Origin: Streptomyces gilvus
Lineage (GTDB): Bacteria > Actinomycetota > Actinomycetes > Streptomycetales > Streptomycetaceae
NCBI RefSeq assembly: GCF_022513565.1
Contig: NZ_JAKWBE010000024.1
Coordinates: 1-64,000 of the forward strand
Length of the DNA stretch: 64,000 bases
Direction: 5' to 3'
Shown here: positions 8,635-17,695 of the stretch, in pieces
Layout of the letters: each line of letters begins with the position of its first letter
Numbering within the stretch: position 1 is the stretch's first letter
Made by a program: the position numbers and the translations under genes
Notes under the pieces: generated by a model
Seen by the model: only the letters and a program-made list of their open reading frames with translations
Database searches by the model: none
Told to the model about the DNA's origin: nothing

Positions 8635-8686
8635 GATGCACTGTCATGCCTACGACACCTCACCGCACCCCCACCGGGAGGCCCGT

Positions 8687-9733
8687 ATGCTCCGCCGCAC
8701 CCTGGCCCTGCTCGCCACCGCTCTCACCACCGCGGCCCTCACCCAGCTCCCCCTCGCGCCCGCCGCCTCCGCCGCCGACACCTGCGCGGTGAAGTCGCGA
8801 CCCGCCGGCAAGGTCCTGCAGGGGTACTGGGAGAACTGGGACGGCTCCGCCAACGGCGTCCACCCGCCCTTCGGCTGGACGCCGATCACCGATTCCCGGA
8901 TCGCCGCCCACGGCTACAACGTGATCAACGCGGCCTTCCCCGTGATCCGTTCCGACGGCACGGCCCTGTGGGAGGACGGCATGGACGCGGGCGTGAAGGT
9001 GGCGACGCCCGCGGAGATGTGCGCGGCGAAGGCGTCCGGACAGACGATCCTGCTGTCGATCGGCGGCGCCGCGGCCGGAATCGACCTCAGCTCGCCGACG
9101 GTGGCCGACCGCTTCGTGGCGACGATCGTGCCGATCCTGAAGAAGTACAACTTCGACGGCATCGACATCGACATCGAGACGGGTCTGGTCGGCAGCGGCA
9201 GCATCACCCAGCTCTCCGCCTCCCAGGCCAACCTGATCCGCGTCATCGACGGCGTGCTGGCGAAGATGCCGTCCAACTTCGGCCTGACGATGGCCCCGGA
9301 GACGGCCTACGTCACCGGCGGCAGCATCACCTACGGCTCCATCTGGGGCGCCTACCTGCCGATCATCAAGAAGTACGCCGACAACGGCCGCCTGTGGTGG
9401 CTGAACATGCAGTACTACAACGGCAGCATGTACGGCTGCTCCGGCGACTCCTACTCGGCCGGCACGGTCGCGGGCTTCACCGCCCAGACGGACTGCCTCA
9501 ACAAGGGCCTGACCGTGCAGGGCACGACGGTGAAGGTGCCGTACGACAAGCAGGTCCCGGGCCTGCCCGCCCAGTCCGGCGCGGGCGGCGGCTACATGCC
9601 CCCGTCCCTGGTCTCCCAGGCCTGGAAGCACTACGGCAGCTCACTCAAAGGCCTGATGACCTGGTCGGTCAACTGGGACGGCTCGAAGAACTGGACCTTC
9701 GGCGACAACGTCAGGTCGCTCCAGGGGCGCTAA
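8687..9733 (+). CDS. Secreted chitinase, glycoside hydrolase family 18
   Basis: This is an endo-acting chitin hydrolase using substrate-assisted catalysis. The GH18 signature DGIDIDIE lies at residues 157-164, with catalytic acid Glu164. Residues 1-30 are a typical Sec signal peptide (MLRRT..., hydrophobic core, ASA cleavage region). At 348 aa it is a bare catalytic domain with no recognisable carbohydrate-binding module. The ATG at 8687 follows GGGAGG, and the upstream in-frame start is rejected because it lies on the promoter. The gene is preceded by chitin-responsive boxes and its stop overlaps the stop of the convergent lysE-like gene. Confidence 0.95.
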   Translation: MLRRTLALLATALTTAALTQLPLAPAASAADTCAVKSRPAGKVLQGYWENWDGSANGVHPPFGWTPITDSRIAAHGYNVINAAFPVIRSDGTALWEDGMDAGVKVATPAEMCAAKASGQTILLSIGGAAAGIDLSSPTVADRFVATIVPILKKYNFDGIDIDIETGLVGSGSITQLSASQANLIRVIDGVLAKMPSNFGLTMAPETAYVTGGSITYGSIWGAYLPIIKKYADNGRLWWLNMQYYNGSMYGCSGDSYSAGTVAGFTAQTDCLNKGLTVQGTTVKVPYDKQVPGLPAQSGAGGGYMPPSLVSQAWKHYGSSLKGLMTWSVNWDGSKNWTFGDNVRSLQGR

Positions 9734-10341
9734 CGCGCCGTCAGCGCCAGCTTCGCGCCCAGCGCCACGAAGGACCCCGCGAAGCTCCGCCGCAGCCAGG
9801 TCATCACCCTCGGCCGTGAGGTGACGTGACTGCGGACCGAGGCGGCGAGCACCCCGTAGAGGGCGAAGACGACGAACGTCGCCAGCATGAACACACCGCT
9901 CAGGCCCAGCATGCGCGGCAGGGCGTGCGGGGCGGCCGGGTCCACGAACTGCGGCAGGAACGCGAAGAAGAAGATCGTCAGCTTCGGGTTGAGCAGATTG
10001 ATCAGCACGCCCCGCACGATCACGCGCCCGGCGGAGAGCGGGGCGGCCCTCTCGTCGACGTCGATCGCGCGCCGGTCCCGCAGGGTCGCCCAGGCCATGT
10101 ACAGCAGGTAGCCGACGCCGGCGTACTTGACGACCTGGAAGGCCGCGGCGCTGGCGTTCAGCAGCGCCGCGAGCCCGGTCACGGTGGCCAGCACATGCGG
10201 CACGATGCCGAGCGTGCACGCGAGGGCGGCGACCACGCTCGCCCGCCGGCCGTGGGACAGCCCGGCGGCGAGCGTGTAGACGACACCGGTGCCGGGGGTG
10301 GCGACGACGACCAGGGTGGTGAGGAGGAAGGCGAGGCTCAT
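9730..10341 (-). CDS. LysE-family amino-acid/homoserine-type exporter
   Basis: The 203-aa membrane protein has about six hydrophobic segments. The N-terminal motif TPGTGVVYTLAAGLSHGRR corresponds to the LysE/RhtB family PGP...G...G.r signature. It probably exports an amino acid or related metabolite. Its ATG at 10341 lies inside a longer open frame whose upstream part is not membrane-like. The TAG stop (9730-9732) overlaps the chitinase TAA by two bases in convergent orientation. Substrate unknown. Confidence 0.85.
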   Translation of the reverse strand: MSLAFLLTTLVVVATPGTGVVYTLAAGLSHGRRASVVAALACTLGIVPHVLATVTGLAALLNASAAAFQVVKYAGVGYLLYMAWATLRDRRAIDVDERAAPLSAGRVIVRGVLINLLNPKLTIFFFAFLPQFVDPAAPHALPRMLGLSGVFMLATFVVFALYGVLAASVRSHVTSRPRVMTWLRRSFAGSFVALGAKLALTAR

Positions 10342-10430
10342 GCCCGCCAGCCTGTCGCCGCGGCGGCCCCCGATACAGGTCCAATCCGGCACCCGCATCA
10401 AGGACCACCGCACCGCAGGCGCGGCAGAGG

Positions 10431-11813
<1,383 letters not shown>

Positions 11814-11926
11814 GGTGCTCTCTTCATTACGACGACGGGCGACGAAGCGAGACGCTTCAGAGCGAATGCTTCAGGGTACCGGCGGGGGCTCCCCCTCAAT
11901 CAAATCGGTTCCGGTCGGATCGTTTA

Positions 11927-11964
11927 TTGACAACGGTTTCCATGTCAGATGAAAATGACTGTCA
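11927..11964 (+). promoter_or_regulatory. znuA promoter with Zur box over the -10 region
   Basis: TTGACA at 11927-11932 is a consensus -35. About 18 bp downstream is the AT-rich GAAAAT (11951-11956), a likely -10. The 15-mer TGAAAATGACTGTCA at 11950-11964 closely matches the Zur box core (TGAAAATGATTTTCA). The box covers the -10 and the predicted transcription start, which would fall on the ATG at 11964. Zinc-bound Zur is therefore expected to block RNA polymerase. Confidence 0.75.
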
Positions 11965-12923
11965 TGAACGTACGACGACAGCACATAACCGGCGTGGCCG
12001 TGGCAGCCGTCACCGCCCTCGGGCTCACCACCCTCTCCGCCTGCTCCTCCGACAGCGCCGCCGCGGCCGGTGACGGCAAGTTCGACGTCGTCGCGTCGTT
12101 CTATCCGATGGCCTTCCTCGCCGATGAGATCGGCGGCGCCCACGTCCACGTCACGAGCCTCACCCAGCCCGGCCAGGAGCCGCACGACCTGGAGATCAGC
12201 GCGCAGCAGACCGCGCGGCTGCAGGAGGCCGACGCGGTGCTCTACCTGAAGAACCTCCAGCCCTCCGTCGACGAGGCGGTGGCCCAGTCCGACGTGAAGA
12301 CGAGGATCGACGCCGCCTCCCTCACCTCGCTGGAGAAGCACGGCAACGAGGTCGGCGGCCACGCGGCCTCCCACGACGACTCCAAGAACAAGGAGCTGGC
12401 CGGCCTCGACCCGCACATCTGGCTCGACCCGGTGCGCTACGCCCAGGTCGCCGAGGGGGTGGGCGCCGCCTTCGAGAAGGCCGACCCGAAGAACGCGGCC
12501 GACTACAAGAAGAACACCGCGGCCCTGGTCGAGAAGCTCGACGCGTTGAACACGCAGTTCAAGGACGGGCTCGCGCACACGAAGTCCAAGGTCTTCATCA
12601 CCACCCACGCCGCCTTCGGCTACCTCGCCGAGCGCTACGGCCTGACCGAGGAGGCCATCAACGGCCTCGACCCCGAGTCCGAGCCGAGCGCGGCGCGGGT
12701 GCGGGCCCTGGAGCAGATGGCGAAGGCCGACCACGTCACCACGGTCTTCTACGAGACCCTCGTCAGCGACAAGACCGCGAAGACCATCGCCTCCGACGCG
12801 GGTCTGAAGACGGACGTCCTGGACCCCATCGAGGGCATCACCGCCAAGTCCCGCGGCAAGGACTACTTCTCCGTGCAGGAGGCCAACCTCAAGGCGCTGC
12901 AGACGGCCCTGGGTACGAAGTGA
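11964..12923 (+). CDS. znuA: Zinc ABC transporter substrate-binding lipoprotein ZnuA
   Basis: This cluster A-I (ZnuA/TroA) binding protein captures Zn2+ outside the membrane. The signal peptide ends in the lipobox TTLSAC, so Cys is lipidated. Conserved metal-ligand segments include EPHDLEIS, the His-rich linker (HGNEVGGHAASHDD), LDPHIWLDP and TTHAAFGYLAERYGL. Two earlier in-frame ATGs exist (11949, 11955), but they lie inside the Zur box. The ATG at 11964 has no Shine-Dalgarno sequence and falls at the predicted transcription start, so a leaderless mRNA is likely. It is the first gene of znuA-znuC-znuB(-zur). Confidence 0.93.
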   Translation: MNVRRQHITGVAVAAVTALGLTTLSACSSDSAAAAGDGKFDVVASFYPMAFLADEIGGAHVHVTSLTQPGQEPHDLEISAQQTARLQEADAVLYLKNLQPSVDEAVAQSDVKTRIDAASLTSLEKHGNEVGGHAASHDDSKNKELAGLDPHIWLDPVRYAQVAEGVGAAFEKADPKNAADYKKNTAALVEKLDALNTQFKDGLAHTKSKVFITTHAAFGYLAERYGLTEEAINGLDPESEPSAARVRALEQMAKADHVTTVFYETLVSDKTAKTIASDAGLKTDVLDPIEGITAKSRGKDYFSVQEANLKALQTALGTK

Positions 12924-12937
12924 CACCGGAGGACGGC

Positions 12938-13690
12938 ATGACCGAGCCCGTCATATCCCTGCGGGGCGTCACCGCCGAGCTGGGCTCGCGCCCCGTGCTG
13001 CGCGGCATCGACCTCACCGTGGCCCGGGGGGAGGTCGTCGCGCTGCTCGGCGCCAACGGCTCCGGCAAGTCGACGGCGGTCCGGACGATCATCGGCCAGG
13101 TGCCGGTGAGCGCCGGGGAGATCGAGCTGTTCGGGACGCCGAGGAGGCGGTTCCGGGACTGGGCGCGCGTGGGATACGTACCGCAGCGCACCACGGCCGC
13201 GGGCGGTGTCCCGGCGACCGTCACCGAGATCGTCTCCTCGGGACGGCTCTCCCGGGCCCGCTTCGGCGTGCTGGGCAAGGCGGACCGCGCGGCCGTGCGC
13301 GGGGCGCTGGAGCTGGTCGGGATGGCGGACCGGGCGAAGGACTCCGTGAACGCCCTCTCCGGCGGCCAGCACCAGCGCGTCCTGATCGCCCGCGCGCTCG
13401 CCGCCGAACCCCAACTGCTGATCATGGACGAGCCGATGGCGGGCGTGGACCTGGCGAGCCAGGAGGTGCTCGCGCGGACACTGCGGGAGCAGGTGGCGGC
13501 CGGTGCGACCGTCCTGCTCGTGCTGCACGAACTCGGGCCGCTGGAGCCGCTGATCGACCGCGCGGTCGTGCTGCGCGACGGCTGTGTGCTGCACGACGGA
13601 CCGCCGCCGCCCGCGCTCGGGCAGCATGCCCTTCCCGGCCACGACCACGTACATCCCCACGGGCCGACCCGCTCGGGGCTGCTGAGCTGA
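12938..13690 (+). CDS. znuC: Zinc ABC transporter ATPase ZnuC
   Basis: The 250-aa nucleotide-binding subunit powers zinc uptake. Walker A is GANGSGKST (about residues 37-45), the ABC signature is LSGGQHQR, and Walker B is LLIMDEP followed by the H-loop VLHELG. The C-terminus is His-rich (HALPGHDHVHPHG), as in many zinc or manganese transporter components. Start ATG 12938 is preceded by GGAGG at ideal spacing, 14 bp after znuA ends. Co-transcribed with znuA and znuB. Confidence 0.95.
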   Translation: MTEPVISLRGVTAELGSRPVLRGIDLTVARGEVVALLGANGSGKSTAVRTIIGQVPVSAGEIELFGTPRRRFRDWARVGYVPQRTTAAGGVPATVTEIVSSGRLSRARFGVLGKADRAAVRGALELVGMADRAKDSVNALSGGQHQRVLIARALAAEPQLLIMDEPMAGVDLASQEVLARTLREQVAAGATVLLVLHELGPLEPLIDRAVVLRDGCVLHDGPPPPALGQHALPGHDHVHPHGPTRSGLLS

Positions 13691-13700
13691 TGGGACTGTG

Positions 13701-14603
13701 ATGGACTTCCTCGACTACGCCTTCATGCAGCGGGCCCTGCTCGCCGCGGTTCTCGTCGGCATCACGGCCCCGGCGATCGGCATCTACCTGGTCCAGCGCC
13801 GCCAGGCCCTGATGGGCGACGGCATCGGCCATGTCGCGATGACGGGCGTCGGCCTCGGCTTCCTGCTCTCGGCCTCCCCCGTGTGGATGGCGACCCTCAC
13901 GTCCGTGGTGGGCGCGATCCTCATGGAGCTCATCCGCTGGTACGGCCGCACCCGCGGGGACATCGCCCTCGCCATGCTCTTCTACGGCGGTATGGCGGGC
14001 GGCGTGATGTTCATCAACCTCGCGCCCGGCGGCTCCAACGCGAACCTGACCTCGTACCTCTTCGGCTCGCTCTCCACGGTCTCGCAGTCGGACGTGACGG
14101 CGATCTGTCTGCTGGCCGGATTCGTCGTGCTGGTCACCCTCGGTCTGCGGCGGCAGCTGTTCGCGGTGAGCCAGGACGAGGAGTTCGCGCGGGTGACGGG
14201 GCTGCCGGTGCGGGCGCTGAACCTGCTCACCGCGGTCACGGCGGCGGTGACGGTGACGGTCGCGATGCGGGTGGTGGGGCTGCTGCTGGTCAGCGCGCTG
14301 ATGGTGGTGCCGGTCGCCGCGGCCCAGCAGCTCAGCCGGAGCTTCGCGGCGACGTTCGCGGTCGCGGTGGCCATCGGGGTGTCCGTGACCCTCGGCGGCA
14401 CGATCACCTCGTACTACCAGGACGTGCCGCCCGGGGCGACGATCGTGCTGCTGACCATCGCGGCCTTCCTCCTGCTGACCGCGCTCGCCGCCCCGCTCGC
14501 CCGCCGCCGTGCCCGCGCGGCCGCCGCCGCGGGGCCCGCCGGCGACCCCGTGGAGTGTGCGATTCCGGCCAGTCGGGAGGCCGGGGGGAAGGTCGGCGTC
14601 TGA
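13701..14603 (+). CDS. znuB: Zinc ABC transporter permease ZnuB
   Basis: This is an integral membrane subunit of the ABC-3 family with about eight to nine hydrophobic segments over 300 aa. The N-terminal MDFLDYAFMQRALLA pattern and the QALMGDGIGHVAMTGVGLG segment are typical. It completes the zinc importer with ZnuA and ZnuC. The ATG at 13701 is used (GTG at 13698 is in frame directly upstream). It starts 10 bp after znuC and is followed 68 bp later by zur. Confidence 0.94.
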   Translation: MDFLDYAFMQRALLAAVLVGITAPAIGIYLVQRRQALMGDGIGHVAMTGVGLGFLLSASPVWMATLTSVVGAILMELIRWYGRTRGDIALAMLFYGGMAGGVMFINLAPGGSNANLTSYLFGSLSTVSQSDVTAICLLAGFVVLVTLGLRRQLFAVSQDEEFARVTGLPVRALNLLTAVTAAVTVTVAMRVVGLLLVSALMVVPVAAAQQLSRSFAATFAVAVAIGVSVTLGGTITSYYQDVPPGATIVLLTIAAFLLLTALAAPLARRRARAAAAAGPAGDPVECAIPASREAGGKVGV

Positions 14604-14671
14604 CCGCGCACAGCCCGGGCTGGCACAATGACCGGGCAGGCGCAGACGTGACCCTCGTGAAGGAGGAACCG

Positions 14672-15082
14672 GTGACGACCGCTGGACCGCCCGTGAAGGG
14701 CCGTGCCACCCGGCAGCGGGCCGCCGTGGCGGCAGCCCTGGACGAGGTCGACGAGTTCCGCAGCGCGCAGGAGCTCCACGACATGCTCAAGCACAAGGGC
14801 GACTCGGTCGGCCTCACCACGGTCTACCGCACCCTCCAGTCCCTCGCCGACGCCGGTGAGGTCGACGTCCTGCGCACCTCCGACGGCGAGTCGGTCTACC
14901 GCCGCTGCTCGACCGGCGACCACCACCATCACCTGGTCTGCCGCGTCTGCGGCAAGGCGGTGGAGGTGGAGGGCCCGGCGGTCGAGAAATGGGCGGAGGC
15001 CATCGCCGCCGAACACGGCTTCGTCAACGTGGCCCACACGGTGGAGATCTTCGGCACCTGCGCGGACTGCGCCGCGGGCTGA
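14672..15082 (+). CDS. zur: Zinc uptake regulator Zur (Fur family)
   Basis: The 136-aa Fur-family repressor senses Zn2+. The winged-helix recognition region includes GLTTVYRTLQSLADAGE. Regulatory and structural metal sites are visible as GDHHHHLVCRVCGK and the C-terminal CADC. The start is GTG at 14672, chosen because AAGGAGGA lies at ideal distance; the GTG at 14648 lacks this. Its location directly after znuB and the Zur box before znuA identify it as Zur rather than Fur, PerR or Nur. It should repress the upstream operon in zinc-replete cells. Confidence 0.95.
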   Translation: MTTAGPPVKGRATRQRAAVAAALDEVDEFRSAQELHDMLKHKGDSVGLTTVYRTLQSLADAGEVDVLRTSDGESVYRRCSTGDHHHHLVCRVCGKAVEVEGPAVEKWAEAIAAEHGFVNVAHTVEIFGTCADCAAG

Positions 15083-15085
15083 GCC

Positions 15086-15114
15086 GGTCGGGCCGCGGCA
15101 GCCCCGCGCCGACC
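15086..15114. terminator. Hairpin between convergent zur and uppS
   Basis: GGTCGG (15086-15091) pairs with CCGACC (15109-15114), and an inner CGCGG pairs with CCGCG. It lies 4 bp after the zur stop and could terminate transcription from either side. There is no T-tract, as is common in Streptomyces. Confidence 0.55.
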
Positions 15115-15143
15115 GTCCCCGGGGGCCACGGGGTGAGCCGGAC

Positions 15144-15995
15144 TCACGAGGTGGTGTCGTCGCCCCTCATCGCCGCCTCCATGGCGAGCAGTTCCTCGTT
15201 CGGCACGGCGCCGCCGAAGCGGCGGTCGCGCGAGGCGAACTCGACGCAGGCCCGCCACAGGTCACGGCGGTCGAAGTCCGGCCAGAGCACGTCCTGGAAG
15301 ACCATCTCGGCGTAGGCGCTCTGCCAGAGCAGGTAGTTGGAGGTGCGCTGCTCGCCGCTGGGCCGCAGGAACAGGTCCACGTCCGGCATGTCCGGGTAGT
15401 ACAGGTACTTGGCGAGGGTCTTCTCGTCGACCTTGCCGGGATCCAGACGGCCCGCCGCCACGTCCTCGGCAAGGGCCTTCGCCGCGTCGGCGATCTCCGC
15501 GCGGCCACCGTAGTTCATGCAGAAGTACAGGGTCAGCCGGTCGTTGTCCTTCGTCTGCTCCTGGGCGACCTGGAGTTCCTTGGCTACCGACTTCCACAGC
15601 TTGGGCATCCGGCCCACCCAGCGCACCCGGACGCCGAGTTCGTCGAGCGTGTCCCGGCTCTTGCGGATGAAGTCGCGGTTGAAGTTCATCAGGAAGCGGA
15701 CCTCGTCGGGCGAGCGCTTCCAGTTCTCGGTGGAGAAGGCGTACAGCGAGATGCTGCCCACGCCCATCTCGATCGCGCCCTGCAGCACGTCCACCACGCG
15801 CTCGGCGCCGACCTTGTGGCCCTCGGTGCGGGGCAGCCCGCGCTGCTTGGCCCAGCGGCCGTTCCCGTCCATGACGATCGCCACATGGTTCGGGACCAGC
15901 TCACCCGGGAGCTTCGGCGCGCGGGCGCCCGACGGGTGCGGCTCCGGCGCCTTGTACTCGCGGCGCCGGCGTCCCAGAATCCCGCGTACGACCAT
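15144..15995 (-). CDS. uppS: Isoprenyl (polyprenyl) diphosphate synthase, cis-type
   Basis: This cis-prenyltransferase makes the long-chain polyprenyl diphosphate carrier lipid for cell-wall synthesis. It has 283 aa. The N-terminal catalytic motif IVMDGNGRWAKQRGLPRTEGH contains the active-site Asp. Further conserved blocks are YAFSTENWKRSPDEV, and the C-terminal DLFLRPSGEQRTSNYLLWQSAYAE with the substrate-binding arginines. ATG at 15995. The gene follows recO on the minus strand about 70 bp downstream across a run of 15-bp repeats, so the two may form a transcription unit. Product chain length is not determinable here. Confidence 0.95.
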   Translation of the reverse strand: MVVRGILGRRRREYKAPEPHPSGARAPKLPGELVPNHVAIVMDGNGRWAKQRGLPRTEGHKVGAERVVDVLQGAIEMGVGSISLYAFSTENWKRSPDEVRFLMNFNRDFIRKSRDTLDELGVRVRWVGRMPKLWKSVAKELQVAQEQTKDNDRLTLYFCMNYGGRAEIADAAKALAEDVAAGRLDPGKVDEKTLAKYLYYPDMPDVDLFLRPSGEQRTSNYLLWQSAYAEMVFQDVLWPDFDRRDLWRACVEFASRDRRFGGAVPNEELLAMEAAMRGDDTTS

Positions 15996-16016
15996 GTGCT
16001 TCTCGTCTCCTCTTAC

Positions 16017-16076
16017 CGCTTACTTCTTTGTGTACTGATTATCTGCGTACTAATTCTCTACTTACTATTTCTCCAC
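16017..16076 (-). repeat. Four 15-bp tandem units running out of the recO 3' end
   Basis: On the minus strand the last recO codons and stop (GTGGAGAAATAGTAA, 16076-16062) are followed by GTAGAGAATTAGTAC (16061-16047), GCAGATAATCAGTAC (16046-16032) and the weaker ACAAAGAAGTAAGCG (16031-16017). The period of 15 keeps the reading frame, so in-frame stops recur. The block is strikingly AT-rich compared with its surroundings. Confidence 0.7.
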
Positions 16077-16811
16077 GTACCGTAGCGAACGCAGTCCGCG
16101 TTCCAGATGCCAGTGCAGATACGCGGACACCAGCCCGCTCCCCTCCCGGACGTACCGCGGCTCGCACGCGTCCGCGGTCTCCCAGTCTCCCGTGAGCAGC
16201 GCACCGAGGAGGTCCAGGGTCTGCGGAGACGGTACGACACTGCCGGCCACCCGGCAGTCGGCGCAGACCGAGCCGCCGGAGGCGACGGAGAAGAACCGGT
16301 TCGGCCCGGGCAGCCCGCACTTGGCGCAGTCGCTGAAGCTGGGCGCGTAGCCGTTGACGGCGAGGGAGCGCAGCAGGAAGGCGTCGAGGACGAGGTGCGG
16401 GGCGTGTTCACCCCGGGCCAGCGTCCGCAGGGCGCCGACGAGCAACAGGTACTGCTGGACCGCCGGCTCGCCCTCGTGGTCCGTGAAGCGCTCGGCGGTC
16501 TCCAGCATGGCGGTGCCCGCGGTGTAGCGGGCGTAGTCGCTCACGATCCCCCCGCCGTACGGGGCGATGGTCTCGCTCTGGGTGCACAGCGGCAGGCCGC
16601 GCCCCACCAGCTCGCTCCCCCGCGCGAAGAACTGCACGTCGACATGGGAGAAGGGTTCGAGCCGCGCCCCGAACTTCGACTTGGTCCGCCGCACACCGCG
16701 GGCCACGGCCCGCACCCGCCCGTGCCCGCGCGTGAGCAGCGTGATGATGCGGTCCGCCTCACCGAGCTTCTGGGTGCGCAGCACGATGCCGTCGTCGCGG
16801 AACAGGCTCAT
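16065..16811 (-). CDS. recO: DNA repair protein RecO
   Basis: This RecFOR-pathway mediator loads RecA on gapped DNA. The 248-aa protein starts MSLFRDDGIVLRTQKLGEADRI, the typical OB-fold N-terminus. A C-terminal zinc-finger region contains CAKCG and CADC (about residues 160-185). The ATG at 16811 is chosen by homology; the longer frame to 16880 adds unrelated residues and lies inside the upstream small gene. It overlaps the 3' end of that 77-aa gene and precedes uppS. Confidence 0.93.
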   Translation of the reverse strand: MSLFRDDGIVLRTQKLGEADRIITLLTRGHGRVRAVARGVRRTKSKFGARLEPFSHVDVQFFARGSELVGRGLPLCTQSETIAPYGGGIVSDYARYTAGTAMLETAERFTDHEGEPAVQQYLLLVGALRTLARGEHAPHLVLDAFLLRSLAVNGYAPSFSDCAKCGLPGPNRFFSVASGGSVCADCRVAGSVVPSPQTLDLLGALLTGDWETADACEPRYVREGSGLVSAYLHWHLERGLRSLRYVEK

Positions 16812-16992
16812 GGGCCCCATTCTCGCCCACCGCGGGGGCCTCCCGCACGGCCCCCGGATCGGCGTCCCACTCCTTGCCACCGCCGAAGGGTCTCAGCTGG
16901 ACGTACGGCCCCTCGTGGCCCATCACGATCCCGGCCTTCCCGGTACGCGTGTCCACGACATGACTGCCGACCGGTGGTTTGGGGGGCTTCAT
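16759..16992 (-). CDS. Small conserved protein overlapping recO
   Basis: The 77-aa product contains VGSHVVDTRTGKAGIVMGHEG and PYVQLRPFGGGKEWDADP, which I recall as a small conserved Streptomyces hypothetical. The start is well supported: TTAAGGAGAGGAA directly precedes the ATG at 16992. Its last 53 bp overlap the recO start region in another frame, so the C-terminal part (basic PRRRHRAAHPEAR) may be poorly constrained. Function unknown. Confidence 0.65.
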   Translation of the reverse strand: MKPPKPPVGSHVVDTRTGKAGIVMGHEGPYVQLRPFGGGKEWDADPGAVREAPAVGENGAHEPVPRRRHRAAHPEAR

Positions 16993-17189
16993 TTCCTCTC
17001 CTTAACGACCGTAAGAAAAGCGACTCGGAATTCCGGGCGGAGGTGAGACCCGGCACTCCAGCGTGCTTCCCCTTCCTCTTTTGATTTCACGCTTTTGCTG
17101 CCGACAGCGGCATACGGCCCCTAAAATCACCGGACCGGCGCAAGAGCGGGGAACCGGCGGTCCGTGGTGGGGTAAACCCCCTTTCATAC

Positions 17190-17620
17190 AAGGCTGTTGA
17201 CCGGATGGGAGGGACGGCGCGGATCCCGCCCGCCGGGGCGCGCTGCTGCTCGTTCCCGGCAGGCAGGGCGGGGACAGTCCGGGCGACCCTCGGGCAAGGG
17301 ACAGAAGCTGCCCCGGCCGTCCGGGACTCCTACGACCTGATCGGGTTCGCTCCCCGCGGCAACGCGCCCTCCACGTCCGTCAGTTGCGGCCTCGAACACC
17401 GTGACCTCGCCGTCACCGCGCTGCGCCCCTGGCCCGGCCCCGACGGCTCCGTCGACCGGAACACGGCCACCGCCCGCCGCATGGCGGCCGCCTGCGCCCG
17501 CGAACGGAGGCGAGCTGCTGCGGCACATCAGCACCGTCGACAACGCCCGTGACATCGACCGGATCCGGGCCGCCCTCGGCGACCGGAAGCCCACCCCGCC
17601 GTCCGCCGATGGTCCACGGT
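17190..17620 (+). pseudogene. Decayed alpha/beta-hydrolase (secreted tripeptidyl-aminopeptidase type) fragment
   Basis: Parts of one ancestral protein are spread over different frames. ALLLVPGRQGGDSPG resembles the oxyanion-hole PGGPGGSG region. VRATLGQGTEAAPAVRDSYDLIGF and APRGNAPSTSVSC lie in a second frame (17205-17508), and LLRHISTVDNARDIDRIRAALGDRK lies in a third (about 17512-17590). The catalytic Ser region that should follow is missing. At least two frameshifts (near 17280 and 17508) and a 3' deletion are needed to explain this. The start of the fragment is approximate. Confidence 0.65.
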
Positions 17621-17695
17621 CCGGCAACCGAGGAATGACGTACGACGTCGGTCAGAGAAGAGATCGACGTCCCGAACCGAGCGAAGGAGAGCAAG

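Noticed and set aside
8636..8686. Upstream in-frame ATG of the chitinase
   Set aside because: It overlaps the promoter and second regulatory box; the ATG at 8687 has GGGAGG and starts a normal signal peptide.
11949..11963. ATG 11949 or 11955 as znuA start
   Set aside because: Both lie within the Zur box and upstream of the predicted transcription start.
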